This document shows positions 18,435 through 27,450 of a DNA stretch of 64,000 bases, piece by piece (the first letter of the stretch is position 1; each line of letters begins with the position of its first letter). Source of the DNA: Frigoribacterium sp. Leaf415 (GTDB taxonomy: Bacteria; Actinomycetota; Actinomycetes; Actinomycetales; Microbacteriaceae); NCBI RefSeq assembly GCF_001424645.1, contig NZ_LMQR01000002.1, forward strand, positions 179 to 64,178, in the 5' to 3' direction. The position numbers and the translations under genes were made by a program. The notes beneath the pieces are model-generated. The model was given only the letters and a program-made list of their open reading frames with translations, searched no databases and was not told the DNA's origin.

Positions 18435-18515
18435 GGGCGTGCTCCTCGCGGGATGTGTGGTGGTCATGTCGGTTCGGTCCTGTCGGCCAGGCGCTGTCGG
18501 CTCGGGGAGGCCGGC

Positions 18516-19394
18516 TCAGTCCTTGACGGCACCGGCGGTGACGCCGGCGGCGACGTACCGCTGGGCGACGACGAGCAGGACGGTGGCGGGGATCGACGCG
18601 ACCACGGCGGTCGCCATGATCGAGTTCCACTCCTGGTTGTTGTTGCCGATGTAGCGGTAGATGCCGAGGGTGATGGTCTGGGCCGAGCCGCCGCTGTTGA
18701 GCGTCGACGAGAAGACGAAGTCCGACCAGGCCCACAAGAACGCGAACAGCCCGACGGTGACGGCCGAGTTGCGGCTGACCGGAAGCACCACCGAGACGAA
18801 CGTCCGCCACGAGCCGGCCCCGTCGAGCTTCGCGGCGCTCAGCAACTCGTCGGGGATGCCGCTCATGAACGCGGTGAAGATCAGCACGCCGAACGGCACC
18901 GCGAGCGTCGAGTCGGCGATCACGAGACCCCACCACTCGTTGAGGATGCCGAGGTTGAGGTAGATCGCGTAGAAGCCCATCGCCATGATGACCTGGGGGA
19001 TCATCTGCGCGACCAGCAGGACGAAGCTGAGCGCGCCTCCCCCCTTGGGCCGCAGCTTGGCGAGCGAGTACGCGGCCGGTGCCGACAGGGCGACCGTCAC
19101 GACGACGGTGCCGAGCCCGACCAGCAGGCTCGTGCCGAGGTAGGGCAGCTGCTCGGACACGACGGCCGCGTAGCCGTCGAGCGTCGGATTCGTCGGGAAC
19201 CACGACGGCGGGCTCTGCCGCATCTGCGCCGTCGGCGTCAGCGAGACGTTGATCATCCAGTAGATGGGGAACAACATGATCGCCGTGAAGACGACGCCGA
19301 GGACGGTCGTGGCCAGGCTGCGCCGGCCGGCCCGCCGCGAGGAGGCGCGGCGCACGTCCGATCGCGGGGCGGGGTTCCGGGTGATGACGCTCAT
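18516..19394 (-). CDS. Carbohydrate ABC transporter permease (MalG type)
   Basis: A 292-residue inner-membrane protein with six predicted helices. The coupling EAA loop reads DELLSAAKLDGAGSWRTFVSVVLP near residues 195-220, matching the CUT1 sugar-uptake family. It overlaps the upstream permease by four bases (ATGA), so the two are made together. Partners are the lipoprotein at 20397-21653 and, as usual for this family in actinobacteria, a shared ATPase encoded elsewhere; no ATPase gene is present here. The substrate is presumably arabinose-containing oligosaccharides, from the neighbours. Confidence 0.85.
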   Translation of the reverse strand: MSVITRNPAPRSDVRRASSRRAGRRSLATTVLGVVFTAIMLFPIYWMINVSLTPTAQMRQSPPSWFPTNPTLDGYAAVVSEQLPYLGTSLLVGLGTVVVTVALSAPAAYSLAKLRPKGGGALSFVLLVAQMIPQVIMAMGFYAIYLNLGILNEWWGLVIADSTLAVPFGVLIFTAFMSGIPDELLSAAKLDGAGSWRTFVSVVLPVSRNSAVTVGLFAFLWAWSDFVFSSTLNSGGSAQTITLGIYRYIGNNNQEWNSIMATAVVASIPATVLLVVAQRYVAAGVTAGAVKD

Positions 19395-20377
19395 GACCGA
19401 CTCTGCTTCCTCTGCACGCGCAGGTAGACGAATCCGCAGATCAGGGCCAGCACGATCAGCAGGTTGCCGACGGCGGCCGCGGGGCCGAAGGTCGGGAGGG
19501 TCGAGCCGAAGCCCAACTGGTACGACCAGATGGCGAAGGTGGTCGAGGCGTCGCCCGGGCCGCCCCGGGTCATGATCCAGATGATGTCGAAGACCTTCAG
19601 CGTGTAGACGAGGCCGAGCAGGATGGTGATGGCCGACACCGGGCGCAGCAGCGGGAACGTGATGCGCCAGAACTTCTGCCAGGCGTTCGCGCCGTCGAGC
19701 GCCGCCGCTTCGTAGAGGTCACCCGAGATGTTCTGCAGGCCGCTGTAGAGGATGACCAGGTTGAACGGGATGCCGATCCAGATGTTGGCGACGATCACGC
19801 TCGTCAACGCCCACTGCGGAGAGGTGAGCCAGTTGACCTGGCTGCCGCCGAAGGTCTCGATCACCGAGTTGACGACGCCGCTCTCGCTGTTGAGCATCCA
19901 GGACCAGGTCGACGCGCTGACGATCAACGGCAGCAGCCACGGCACGAGGAACAACGCGCGCAACGTCGACGACAGCGGGAACCTCTGGAAGAAGAAGACC
20001 GCGAGTGCCATGCCGATCGAGAACTGGAACGCGATCGAGACGCCCGTGAACAGCAGCGTGTTGACGAGGGCCGGGCCGAACGTCGGGCTGGCGAAGACGT
20101 CGGTGAAGTTCTCGAACCCGATGAACGGTGCCGTGCCGTCGATGAACGACCGCACGGTGTAGTCGCGGACCGACAGGTCGACGTTGCGGATCAACGGGTA
20201 GGCGTAGAAGACCGCGAGGTAGAGGACGACCGGGGCGATGAAGGCCCAGGCGGTCAGCTGGCCCGCGTCGGGGCGACGGCGACGCCTCGGGCGGCCGGGG
20301 CCGGCGGGCGGGACGTGCGTCCCGCCCGACCGTCCGTCGGGCACGGCCTCACGACGTTCGAGGATGTCGGTGCTCAT
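19391..20377 (-). CDS. Carbohydrate ABC transporter permease (MalF type)
   Basis: A 328-residue membrane permease. A basic cytoplasmic N terminus of 40 residues is followed by six helices; the EAA loop is DLYEAAALDGANAWQKFWRITFP near 225-247. ATG 20377 lies 20 bp after the stop of the solute-binding protein gene. Together with the next gene it forms the CUT1 transmembrane channel. Family membership is certain; the substrate is inferred from GH127. Confidence 0.85.
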   Translation of the reverse strand: MSTDILERREAVPDGRSGGTHVPPAGPGRPRRRRRPDAGQLTAWAFIAPVVLYLAVFYAYPLIRNVDLSVRDYTVRSFIDGTAPFIGFENFTDVFASPTFGPALVNTLLFTGVSIAFQFSIGMALAVFFFQRFPLSSTLRALFLVPWLLPLIVSASTWSWMLNSESGVVNSVIETFGGSQVNWLTSPQWALTSVIVANIWIGIPFNLVILYSGLQNISGDLYEAAALDGANAWQKFWRITFPLLRPVSAITILLGLVYTLKVFDIIWIMTRGGPGDASTTFAIWSYQLGFGSTLPTFGPAAAVGNLLIVLALICGFVYLRVQRKQSRS

Positions 20378-20396
20378 GGTCGCTCGTCCCGGGCGG

Positions 20397-21653
20397 TCAC
20401 TTCGTGGCCGACTCGGCGGCCTGCTGGGCCTCGTCGAGGGCGTCCTGGGCCGACGACGACCCGCTGAGGCTGTTCTGGACGGCCTTCCAGAGCTGCTCCG
20501 AGATCTTCGGGTACTCGGTGCCGAGATCGTCGCTCGTGCGCCCCTTGGCATCGCCGACGGCGGTGACCCACGGTTCGAGGTCGGGGTCGGCCTGCACCTG
20601 CTGCTCCTGCGCGTCCTTCGTCGGCGCGACGTAAGACAGGGTCGTGTCGGTGGCCACGAGGTTGTCGGTGCTCGTCAGGCACGCCCGGATCTTCTCGCTG
20701 ACGTCGTACCGGGCGTCGTCGCTCTGGACGGGGACCGTCAGGAACTCACCGCCCGTGGGGGCCGGTGCCGCGCCTCCGTCCTTCGCGGGGATCGAGATGA
20801 TGCCGTAGTCGATGCCCGAGTCCTTGACGCCGGCCAGTTGCCAGGTGCCGTTCTCGCCGAAGGCGTACTCCCCCGTGAGGAACTCCTGCCAGCTCGTGGT
20901 CTGCGTGTTGCCGATGACCGAGTTCGGGGCGTAGCCGTCCTCGACCCACCCGGTCCAGAGGTCGAGCGCCGACACGGCGTCGTCGGACGAGAGGTCGGTC
21001 AGCTCGGCACCGGACCCCCAGTACCAGGGCAAGAACTGGAAGCTTCCTTCTTCGGTGCCGATGGCCGAGAAGGTGATGCCCTTGCCGCCGGAGGCCGAGA
21101 CCTTCTCGAGGGCCGAGGTCAGGGTGTCCCAGTCGGTGATCGACGCGGGGTCGACGCCCGCCGCGTCGAGGACGGTCTTGTTGTAGTACAGCGCCAGGGT
21201 GTTGGCGCCGATGGGCACCCCGTACGTCGCACCGTCGATCTGTCCGGCCGCGAGGATGTTCTGCTCGATGTCCGAGGTGTCGGCACCGGTCTCGTCGGTG
21301 TCGGTCAGCAGGCCCGCCTCGGCCAGCGTCGAGACGACGGGGTTGTCGACGAGCAGCAGGTCGGGCGAGTTGCCCTGCTGGCCGGCGAGGAGGGCCTTGC
21401 TCGTCAGGTCGGAGGTGTCGTAGCCGGTGCGTTCGACGGTGACGCCGGCCTCGGTGCCACAGGCCTGCACCAGCTTCGCCCAGTCGGACGAGTCGTCGAA
21501 CTGCGGGTACGGGTCCCAGAAGGTGTACGTCCCCGACGCGGCCGAGCTGCTGCCGCCCGACGAGCCACCGGCACACCCGGTCAGGGCGAGCGACACGGCG
21601 GCCAGACCCACGACGGCGACGGCCGTCTTCTTGCTGCAGATGAACGAGATCAC
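20397..21653 (-). CDS. Sugar-binding lipoprotein of the GH127 locus
   Basis: A 418-residue extracellular solute-binding protein (family 1). The N terminus has a short basic region, hydrophobic core and lipobox ALTGC, then a Ser/Gly linker and a mature part starting YTFWDPYPQ. Typical blocks are DLLLVDNPVV, YGVPIGANTLALYYN and GENGTWQLAG. GTG 21653 is preceded by AGAGAGGA. It is the first gene of the operon, directly controlled by a LacI-type operator and a consensus promoter. It captures the oligosaccharide for the two downstream permeases. Confidence 0.85.
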   Translation of the reverse strand: MISFICSKKTAVAVVGLAAVSLALTGCAGGSSGGSSSAASGTYTFWDPYPQFDDSSDWAKLVQACGTEAGVTVERTGYDTSDLTSKALLAGQQGNSPDLLLVDNPVVSTLAEAGLLTDTDETGADTSDIEQNILAAGQIDGATYGVPIGANTLALYYNKTVLDAAGVDPASITDWDTLTSALEKVSASGGKGITFSAIGTEEGSFQFLPWYWGSGAELTDLSSDDAVSALDLWTGWVEDGYAPNSVIGNTQTTSWQEFLTGEYAFGENGTWQLAGVKDSGIDYGIISIPAKDGGAAPAPTGGEFLTVPVQSDDARYDVSEKIRACLTSTDNLVATDTTLSYVAPTKDAQEQQVQADPDLEPWVTAVGDAKGRTSDDLGTEYPKISEQLWKAVQNSLSGSSSAQDALDEAQQAAESATK

Positions 21654-21753
21654 AGGAATTCCTCTCTGAATGCTGCGGGTTCCTCGTTCGGAGAGCGCCG
21701 CGCGGTGCAGGGGGATGCCGGTGCGCGACCGTCTCGTCGTCGAGAAGTTGTAA

Positions 21754-21769
21754 CCGAAACCGGTTTCGG
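21754..21769. promoter_or_regulatory. LacI-family operator, perfect 16-bp palindrome
   Basis: CCGAAACCGGTTTCGG is a perfect palindrome with the central CG step and GAAA/TTTC arms bound by LacI-family repressors. It lies just downstream of the -10 box of the solute-binding protein promoter, so occupancy would block transcription of the sugar operon. The adjacent LacI gene is the obvious ligand-responsive regulator. Confidence 0.8.
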
Positions 21770-21774
21770 GTTGA

Positions 21775-21803
21775 AAGTTACATTTGGCACAGTTGCTTGT
21801 CAA
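21775..21803 (-). promoter_or_regulatory. Promoter of the GH127/ABC operon
   Basis: On the minus strand TTGACA (21798-21803) and TAACTT (21775-21780) are separated by 17 bp, close to the vegetative sigma consensus. Transcription would begin inside or next to the palindromic operator at 21754-21769. Confidence 0.7.
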
Positions 21804-21828
21804 CACGTTCGTGAACTATTTTCGCTAC

Positions 21829-22854
21829 ATGGGTACGAGCAGCGGTGGTCGAGGGACGGGGGCGCCCGTCACGCTCGCGGACGTGGCCCGGGCCGCCGGC
21901 GTCTCGGTGGCGACCGCGTCGAAGGCCCTCAACGGGCGGGCCCAGGTGCGCGAGAGCACGCGCGTCAAGGTGCGAGAGGCCGCCGCCGCCCTCTCGTTCA
22001 CCCCGAACTTCTTCGCCCAGGCCCTCAACTCCCAGCGCACCGGCACGATCGGCATGGTCACGAGCGACCTCGACAACCGTTTCGTCCTGCCCGTGCTGCT
22101 CGGCGCCGAGGACGCCTTCGGCTCGGGGTCGCTCTCGGTGCTGCTGGCCGACGCCCGCGACGACGCCCTGCGTGAGCAGTTGCACCTGCAGAACCTGCTC
22201 ACCCGACGCGTCGACGGGCTCCTGATCGTGGGCCGCACCACCAACCCCCGCCCCCCGGCTCCCGTCCTCGCCGACGTGCCGGTGGTCTACGTCTACGCGC
22301 CGTCGACCGACCCGACCGACGCGTCCTTCACCCCCGACAACGTGCAGGCCGGCCGTCTCGCCGCCGAGCACCTCATCGCCAAGGGTCGGCGGCGCATCGC
22401 GCTCGTGAACGGCGAGTCGTCGTACGCCGCCTCACGCGACCGGGCGGCGGGGGTGCTGGCCGCCACGCAGGCCGCCGGGCTCGAGCTCGTCGGCGGTGCC
22501 TCGTTGTACGGGCAGTGGGGCGAGGCCTGGGGGCGGGACTGCGCGCGCCTCCTCGTCCGGGGCGACGAGACCGTCGACGCGATCGTCGCGGGCAGCGACC
22601 ACATCGCCCGCGGCGTGCTCGACGCGCTGCGCGACGAGGGCCGGTCGGTGCCGGGCGACGTCGCCGTCATGGGCTTCGACAACTGGGACGTCCTCGTCCG
22701 CGAGTCACGCCCGACGCTGACCAGCGTGGACATGAACCTCGAACAGCTCGGCCGGGCGGCCGCCCAGCACCTGGTCGACGCGATCGGGGGCTCGACCTCG
22801 GCGGGCGTGACCTACGGAGCCGTGCGCGTGCACGAACGCGAGTCGACCGGCTGA
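21829..22854 (+). CDS. LacI family repressor of the GH127 locus
   Basis: A 341-residue protein with the LacI DNA-binding head (VTLADVARAAGVSVATASKALNG, residues 13-35) and hinge, then a periplasmic-binding-like sensor domain (GTIGMVTSDLDNRF, VDGLLIVGRTT, GFDNWDVL). ATG 21829 has no ribosome site and sits six bases after TATTTT, so it may be leaderless; a start 45 bases earlier would lie inside the divergent promoter. It is divergent from the sugar operon and shares the operator region. The likely inducer is an arabinose-type sugar. Confidence 0.9.
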   Translation: MGTSSGGRGTGAPVTLADVARAAGVSVATASKALNGRAQVRESTRVKVREAAAALSFTPNFFAQALNSQRTGTIGMVTSDLDNRFVLPVLLGAEDAFGSGSLSVLLADARDDALREQLHLQNLLTRRVDGLLIVGRTTNPRPPAPVLADVPVVYVYAPSTDPTDASFTPDNVQAGRLAAEHLIAKGRRRIALVNGESSYAASRDRAAGVLAATQAAGLELVGGASLYGQWGEAWGRDCARLLVRGDETVDAIVAGSDHIARGVLDALRDEGRSVPGDVAVMGFDNWDVLVRESRPTLTSVDMNLEQLGRAAAQHLVDAIGGSTSAGVTYGAVRVHERESTG

Positions 22855-22948
22855 CGCGCGGCGCGCCTCCTGCTCTGGACCTCCGCGCCGGCCCGGTGGC
22901 CTTCTTGCCGGCCCGGTGCCGCCCCCTGCCGGCCTGCAGCGCGACGAA

Positions 22949-23008
22949 GAACCCGGTTCCGAACGATGCACCCAGAAGGAACGGGGTGCATGGTTCGGAA
23001 CCGGGTGC
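22949..23008. repeat. 60-nt inverted repeat, 25-10-25
   Basis: Arms 22949-22973 and 22984-23008 pair at 23 of 25 positions around the 10-nt loop AGAAGGAACG. It lies between the convergent ends of the LacI and SDR genes and is bracketed by GCGCCTCCTG (22863) and CAGGAGGCGCG (23016). It may stop transcription from both sides, although it lacks a T tract. Confidence 0.7.
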
Positions 23009-23081
23009 GAGGCGGCAGGAGGCGCGGGTCGGCGACCGGCGGAGGTGCGGGCCGGCGACTCACGACGCCCCCGCGCGTACC

Positions 23082-23867
23082 TCAATACTTCGCGGACTGC
23101 CCGCCGTCGATGGGCACGACGGCCGCGTTGACGTAGGTGGCGTCGTCCGACAGAAGGAAGGCGACGACCGAGGCGATCTCGTCGGCCTTGCCGTAGCGCT
23201 TGGTCGGGTTGATCTGGATGAACTGCTCGGCGGCCTTCTCAGGGTTCTCGGCGTCGATCTGACGCATCGAGGCCTCGACCATGGGCGTCCAGATGGCGCC
23301 GGGGGCGATCGCGTTGACGCGGATGCCGAACTCGCCGTACTCGACGGCCGAGTTGCGGGTCAGACCGACGACGCCGTGCTTGGCCGCGGCGTAGCCCGAC
23401 TGGTTGCCGACGCCGCGGATGCCGCCGACGCTCGCGGTGTTGACCACGGCACCGCCGTCGCCCTGCGAACGCATGACGCCGAGCACCTTCTCGAGACCGA
23501 GGAACACCCCGCGCAGGTTGATCGAGACGACCTTGTCGAACTCGTCGGCGCCGAACCGCTCGGTGAGGTTCTGCTTCCCCTCGATGCCGGCGTTGTTGAA
23601 GAACGCGTCGATGCGCCCGAAGCGCTCGACCGTCGCCGACACGTAGCGCGCGACGTCGTCCTCGCTCGACACGTCGGCGACGACGGTCAGCACCTCGGCC
23701 CCGGGAACGGCCTCGAGCACGGCGGCCTGCGAGTCGGCGAGGCCCTTCTCCGAGACGTCGACGAGGGCGAGCTTCGCGCCCTCGCTCGCGACGCGGACGG
23801 CGGCGGCCCGGCCGAGGCCCGACCCTCCGCCGGTGATGAGGACGACCTTGTCGGTGAAACGCTCCAT
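23082..23867 (-). CDS. Short-chain dehydrogenase/reductase
   Basis: A 261-residue classical SDR. The cofactor loop is ITGGGSGLGRAAA (TGxxxGxG), the NNAG motif is FFNNAGIEG, the catalytic Ser lies in NTASVGG and the Tyr-Lys pair in SGYAAAKHG. The C terminus VVPIDGGQSAKY is typical of sugar or polyol dehydrogenases and 3-oxoacyl reductase relatives. The Asp after the second strand (LALVDVSEKG) favours NAD over NADP. It is monocistronic between two sugar operons, so oxidation of a released sugar is plausible but unproven. Confidence 0.85.
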   Translation of the reverse strand: MERFTDKVVLITGGGSGLGRAAAVRVASEGAKLALVDVSEKGLADSQAAVLEAVPGAEVLTVVADVSSEDDVARYVSATVERFGRIDAFFNNAGIEGKQNLTERFGADEFDKVVSINLRGVFLGLEKVLGVMRSQGDGGAVVNTASVGGIRGVGNQSGYAAAKHGVVGLTRNSAVEYGEFGIRVNAIAPGAIWTPMVEASMRQIDAENPEKAAEQFIQINPTKRYGKADEIASVVAFLLSDDATYVNAAVVPIDGGQSAKY

Positions 23868-24038
23868 GGGACGGGCTCCGGTTCTCTCGTTCGGTGAGGC
23901 CCGACGCGGCGCCGGGCCAGTGGTCGCGCGACCGTGCGCGACTCGCCGTAAGGCTACACATGTCGCCTTACTGCGCCCTGACCGTGGCGGCCGCGCCGCG
24001 CCTCCTGCCGTCCCGCGCCGCGCCTCCTGCGACGCGAC

Positions 24039-24098
24039 GAACCCCGTTCACGAAGACGAACCACGAGAAAACGGGGTTCATCTTCGTGAACGGGGTTC
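24039..24098. repeat. 60-nt inverted repeat, 25-10-25
   Basis: Arms 24039-24063 and 24074-24098 pair at 23 of 25 positions; the first 18 pairs are perfect. The 10-nt loop is CGAGAAAACG. It lies upstream of the SDR gene and downstream of the GH3 gene, flanked by CCGCGCCTCC copies at 23996 and 24018 and by GGAGGCGCGG copies at 24130 and 24153. The stem sequence differs from the other members. Confidence 0.7.
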
Positions 24099-24129
24099 GG
24101 GGCGCAAGAGGCGTGGGCCGGCGACCCGA

Positions 24130-24162
24130 GGAGGCGCGGGCCGGCCACCCGAGGAGGCGCGG
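24130..24162 (+). repeat. Two close copies of the dispersed GGAGGCGCGG motif
   Basis: GGAGGCGCGG occurs at 24130-24139 and 24153-24162, in direct orientation 23 bp apart, just before the GH3 stop codon. The same core is scattered through the window in both orientations; this is one of its densest clusters. Confidence 0.7.
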
Positions 24163-24163
24163 G

Positions 24164-26548
24164 TCAGCGCCCGGCGCGCGTCCCGATCTCGACGCCCACG
24201 ATCCGCTCGTCGGCGATCGTCACGGGGTACACGTCGCCCGTCAGGCGCACCGCCGCCTCGGTCTCGCGTTCGGCGCACGAGCCGCCGACCCAGAGCTCGA
24301 CGTCACCGGGCTCGACGACCCGTCGGTGCTGCCGGTCGGTCAGCGCCAGACGGGTGGTGGGGACGCGGAAGACGACCCGCGCCTCCTGACCGGGGTCGAG
24401 CGCGACGCGCGCGTAGCCGAGCAGCTGCGCGACGGGCCGGGTGACCGAGCCCACGACGTCGTGCGCGTAGAGCTGCACGAGGTCGGTGCCGGGGCGGTCG
24501 CCCGTGTTGGCCACCGTCACCGACGCGACGAACGAGCCGCCCGCGGGCACCTCGGCCGAGTCGACGACCAGGTCGGAGCGACGCCACGAGGTGTACGACA
24601 GCCCGTGCCCGAACGGCAGCACGGGCGTGCTGTCGGCGCTCGTCACCTCCGACGGGCCACCGAGCACCGGGTGCAGGTACGAGAACGGCTGCGCCCCGGC
24701 CGAGCGCGGCAACGACACGGGCAGGTGCCCGGACGGCTCGACGCTGCCGGTCAGGACGCCGGCGACCGCGGCACCGCCCTCCTCCCCCGGGAAGAACGCC
24801 TGGACGACGGCGGCCGGCGCCCCCGCACCCGACACCGCCCAGCCGATGGCGTACGGCCGCCCAGAGAGCACGACCATGACGGTGGGAGTGCCCGTGGCGA
24901 CGACGGCCTCGACGAGCTCGCGCTGCACCCCGGGCAGCTCGAGGCTCTCGACGTCGTTGCCCTCGCCGACGGTGCCCCGCCCGAACAGGCCGGCCCGGTC
25001 GCCGACGACCACGACGGCCACCTCGGCACCGCGGGCGGCGTCGACCGCGGCGGCGATCCGTGACCGGTCGTCGCCCTCGACGTCGCACCCGGCCTCGACC
25101 ACGACGTCGGCCGCGGACAGCTCGGCGCGCAGGGACTCGGCGACGGTCGGCAGCCCGATGCCGAGCGGCACGCCGGGGTGGTGCGCCAGCACGTGGTTGA
25201 CGAACGAGTAGCAACCCATCAGGGCTTCGGCGCTGTCGCCGTTCGGGCCGACCACCGCGACCGAGGCCGGGCCGGCGGCGCCCCGCACCAGCGGCAGCAC
25301 CCCGTCGTTGGTCAGCACGACGACCGACTCGTCGGCGAGGCGACGGGCGACCGCCCGGTGCTCGGCGGAGTCGAGGTCGATCGAGGTCGGCGGCGGCGTC
25401 TCGAACGTCTCGTCGAGCAGCCCGAGCTCCTCTTTCTCGGCGAGCACGCGCAGCACCGCCCGGTCGACCAGCGCCTCGTCGACCTCTCCGGCACGCACGC
25501 GCTCGGCGAGGGGCTCGAGGTACGCGTCACCGGTGGGCAGCTCGACGTCGATGCCGGCCTCGAGGGCCAGCGCCGCTGCCTCGCCCCGGTCGGCCGCCAC
25601 CGCGTGCATCACCTGCAGGAAGGCCACCGAGAAGTAGTCCGACACGACGACCCCGTCGAACCCCCACCGCCGGCGCAGCACGTCGGTCAGGTACGACGGC
25701 GTCCCGGCGACCGGCACCCCGTCGATCTCGGCGTACGAGTTCATCACCGACCGCACCCCGCCGTCGAGGACGGCCATCTCGAACGGCGGCAGCAGCACGT
25801 CCTCGACGAATCGCGGCCCGACCTGCGCCGGCGCGTGGTTGCGCCCCGCCGCCGAGGTCGAGTAGCCCACGAAGTGCTTGAGCGTCGCGTGCACGCCGGC
25901 CGCCTGCAGCCCCTTCACGTAGGCGGTGCCGATCGTGCCGACGACGTAGGGGTCCTCGGCGATGCACTCGTCGACCCGACCCCACCGGGTGTCGCGGATG
26001 ACGTCGAGCACGGGCGCGAGGCCCTGGTGCACGCCGAGGTCGCGCATCGATCCGCCGATCAGTCGGGCCATGCGTTCGACCAGCTCGGGGTCGAACGAGG
26101 CACCCCAGGCGAGCGGCGTCGGGAACGTCGCGGCCTGCCAGGCGGCGAGTCCGGTCAGGCACTCCTCGTGCACCAGCGCGGGGATGCCCAGCCGGGTCTC
26201 GTCGCGCAGACGGCGCTGTTCGCGCCACAACCAGGAGGCGCGCTCGACCGGGTCCACCGGCCTGGTCCCGTAGACCCGCGTCAGGTGGCCGAGCCCGTGC
26301 CGGGTCGCCTCGACGTAGTCGCCCGACGTCGCCATCTCGCCCTGCATCGGGGCGACGTTCTCGGCTCCCTGGTCGACCCACCAGCCGACCAACTGGGCGA
26401 GCTTCTCGTCGAGGGTCATCTCGGCCAGCAGCGACGCCACCCGGTCGGAGGCGCGGGGTTCGCCGACCGTGAGGGCCTGCGGTCGGTGAGCGGTGTCGGT
26501 CATGTCGGCTCGCGCCTCCTGGTCTGTGACGGTGTCGGTGGCGGTCAT
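24164..26548 (-). CDS. GH3 beta-glycosidase
   Basis: A 794-residue intracellular enzyme with the three usual parts: an N-terminal (beta/alpha)8 barrel starting at EMTLDEKLAQLVGW, with substrate blocks DTRWGRVDE and TLKHFVGYS and the nucleophile Asp304 in VVVSDYFS; an alpha/beta sandwich (VVLTNDGVLPL, VVGPNGDS); and a C-terminal fibronectin-III-like domain (VTVANTGDRPGTDLVQLY). Activity is likely beta-glucosidase or beta-xylosidase. ATG 26548 overlaps the permease stop (ATGA) and was preferred; ATG 26503 with AGGAGG 11 bases upstream, supplied by the dispersed motif, is the alternative and would give 779 residues. It is last in the second sugar operon. No signal peptide is present. Confidence 0.88.
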   Translation of the reverse strand: MTATDTVTDQEARADMTDTAHRPQALTVGEPRASDRVASLLAEMTLDEKLAQLVGWWVDQGAENVAPMQGEMATSGDYVEATRHGLGHLTRVYGTRPVDPVERASWLWREQRRLRDETRLGIPALVHEECLTGLAAWQAATFPTPLAWGASFDPELVERMARLIGGSMRDLGVHQGLAPVLDVIRDTRWGRVDECIAEDPYVVGTIGTAYVKGLQAAGVHATLKHFVGYSTSAAGRNHAPAQVGPRFVEDVLLPPFEMAVLDGGVRSVMNSYAEIDGVPVAGTPSYLTDVLRRRWGFDGVVVSDYFSVAFLQVMHAVAADRGEAAALALEAGIDVELPTGDAYLEPLAERVRAGEVDEALVDRAVLRVLAEKEELGLLDETFETPPPTSIDLDSAEHRAVARRLADESVVVLTNDGVLPLVRGAAGPASVAVVGPNGDSAEALMGCYSFVNHVLAHHPGVPLGIGLPTVAESLRAELSAADVVVEAGCDVEGDDRSRIAAAVDAARGAEVAVVVVGDRAGLFGRGTVGEGNDVESLELPGVQRELVEAVVATGTPTVMVVLSGRPYAIGWAVSGAGAPAAVVQAFFPGEEGGAAVAGVLTGSVEPSGHLPVSLPRSAGAQPFSYLHPVLGGPSEVTSADSTPVLPFGHGLSYTSWRRSDLVVDSAEVPAGGSFVASVTVANTGDRPGTDLVQLYAHDVVGSVTRPVAQLLGYARVALDPGQEARVVFRVPTTRLALTDRQHRRVVEPGDVELWVGGSCAERETEAAVRLTGDVYPVTIADERIVGVEIGTRAGR

Positions 26549-27450
26549 CCCTTGACCGCCCCGGTGAGCCCCCCGACGATGCGGCGTTCGAAGAGGCTGA
26601 AGAAGATCAACGCGGGCAGCATCGACAGCGCCGTGAAGGCGAGCACCCGGGCCGTGTCGACCGAGTACTGCGACGAGAACGCCTGCACGCCGAGCGGCAG
26701 CGTGAACGTCGACGGGTCGTTGAGGATGAACAACGGCAGCAGGTACGAGTTCCAGGCGCCGATGAACGCGAGGATGCCCACGGTGATCACGCCGGGCAGC
26801 GACAGCCGCACCACCATGCGGAAGAAGAAGCCGAGGCGGCTGCAGCCGTCGATGAACGCGGCCTCCTCGATCTCGTCCGGGATCGCGCGGAGGAACGGCA
26901 CGAGGATGATGATCGTCGTCGGCAGGGCGAAGGCGATCTGCGGCAAGATGACGCCGGCCAGCGAGTTCGTCAGCCCGAGGTCGCGGATGACGAGGTACAG
27001 GGGCGTGATCGCGACGGTCATCGGGAACATCAGCCCTGCCGCGAACAGCGCGTAGAGCACCCCGCGACCGGCGAAGCGGTACCGGGCCAGCACGTAGCTG
27101 GCGGCCAGGCCGAGCGCGACCGTGCCGATGGTGGTCGCCCCGGCCGAGATCAGCGAGTTGCCGACCTGTCGCCAGAACGTGCCGCCGGTCAGGACGTCCA
27201 GGTAGTTGCCGACCTGCCACGGGCTGGGGAACCCGGACGGGTCCGTCGTGATCTGCGCGTTGGTGCGGAAGCCGCCGATCACGATGAACGCGACGGGCGC
27301 GAGCATCGCCACGATGACGACCGCCGCGACCACGTACGCGACGCCGCGTCCGGGATCGGCGATGCCGCGCCTCCTGCGCTTGGGCGGTCGGTCGCCGGTG
27401 GCGGCGGGCCCGCGGCCCCGAGGAGGCGCGGTGAGGGTCGAGGCGGTCAT
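26545..27450 (-). CDS. Carbohydrate ABC transporter permease (MalG type), GH3 locus
   Basis: A 301-residue CUT1 permease. After a basic, Pro-rich N terminus six helices follow; the EAA loop is DEIEEAAFIDGCSRLGFFFRMVVR near 195-218. ATG 27450 has GGAGAAG upstream and overlaps the preceding permease by four bases; its stop overlaps the GH3 start. Tight overlaps on both sides mean the four proteins are produced as a unit. The first 30 codons contain a CCGCGCCTCC and a GGAGGCGCGG copy. Confidence 0.85.
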   Translation of the reverse strand: MTASTLTAPPRGRGPAATGDRPPKRRRRGIADPGRGVAYVVAAVVIVAMLAPVAFIVIGGFRTNAQITTDPSGFPSPWQVGNYLDVLTGGTFWRQVGNSLISAGATTIGTVALGLAASYVLARYRFAGRGVLYALFAAGLMFPMTVAITPLYLVIRDLGLTNSLAGVILPQIAFALPTTIIILVPFLRAIPDEIEEAAFIDGCSRLGFFFRMVVRLSLPGVITVGILAFIGAWNSYLLPLFILNDPSTFTLPLGVQAFSSQYSVDTARVLAFTALSMLPALIFFSLFERRIVGGLTGAVKG

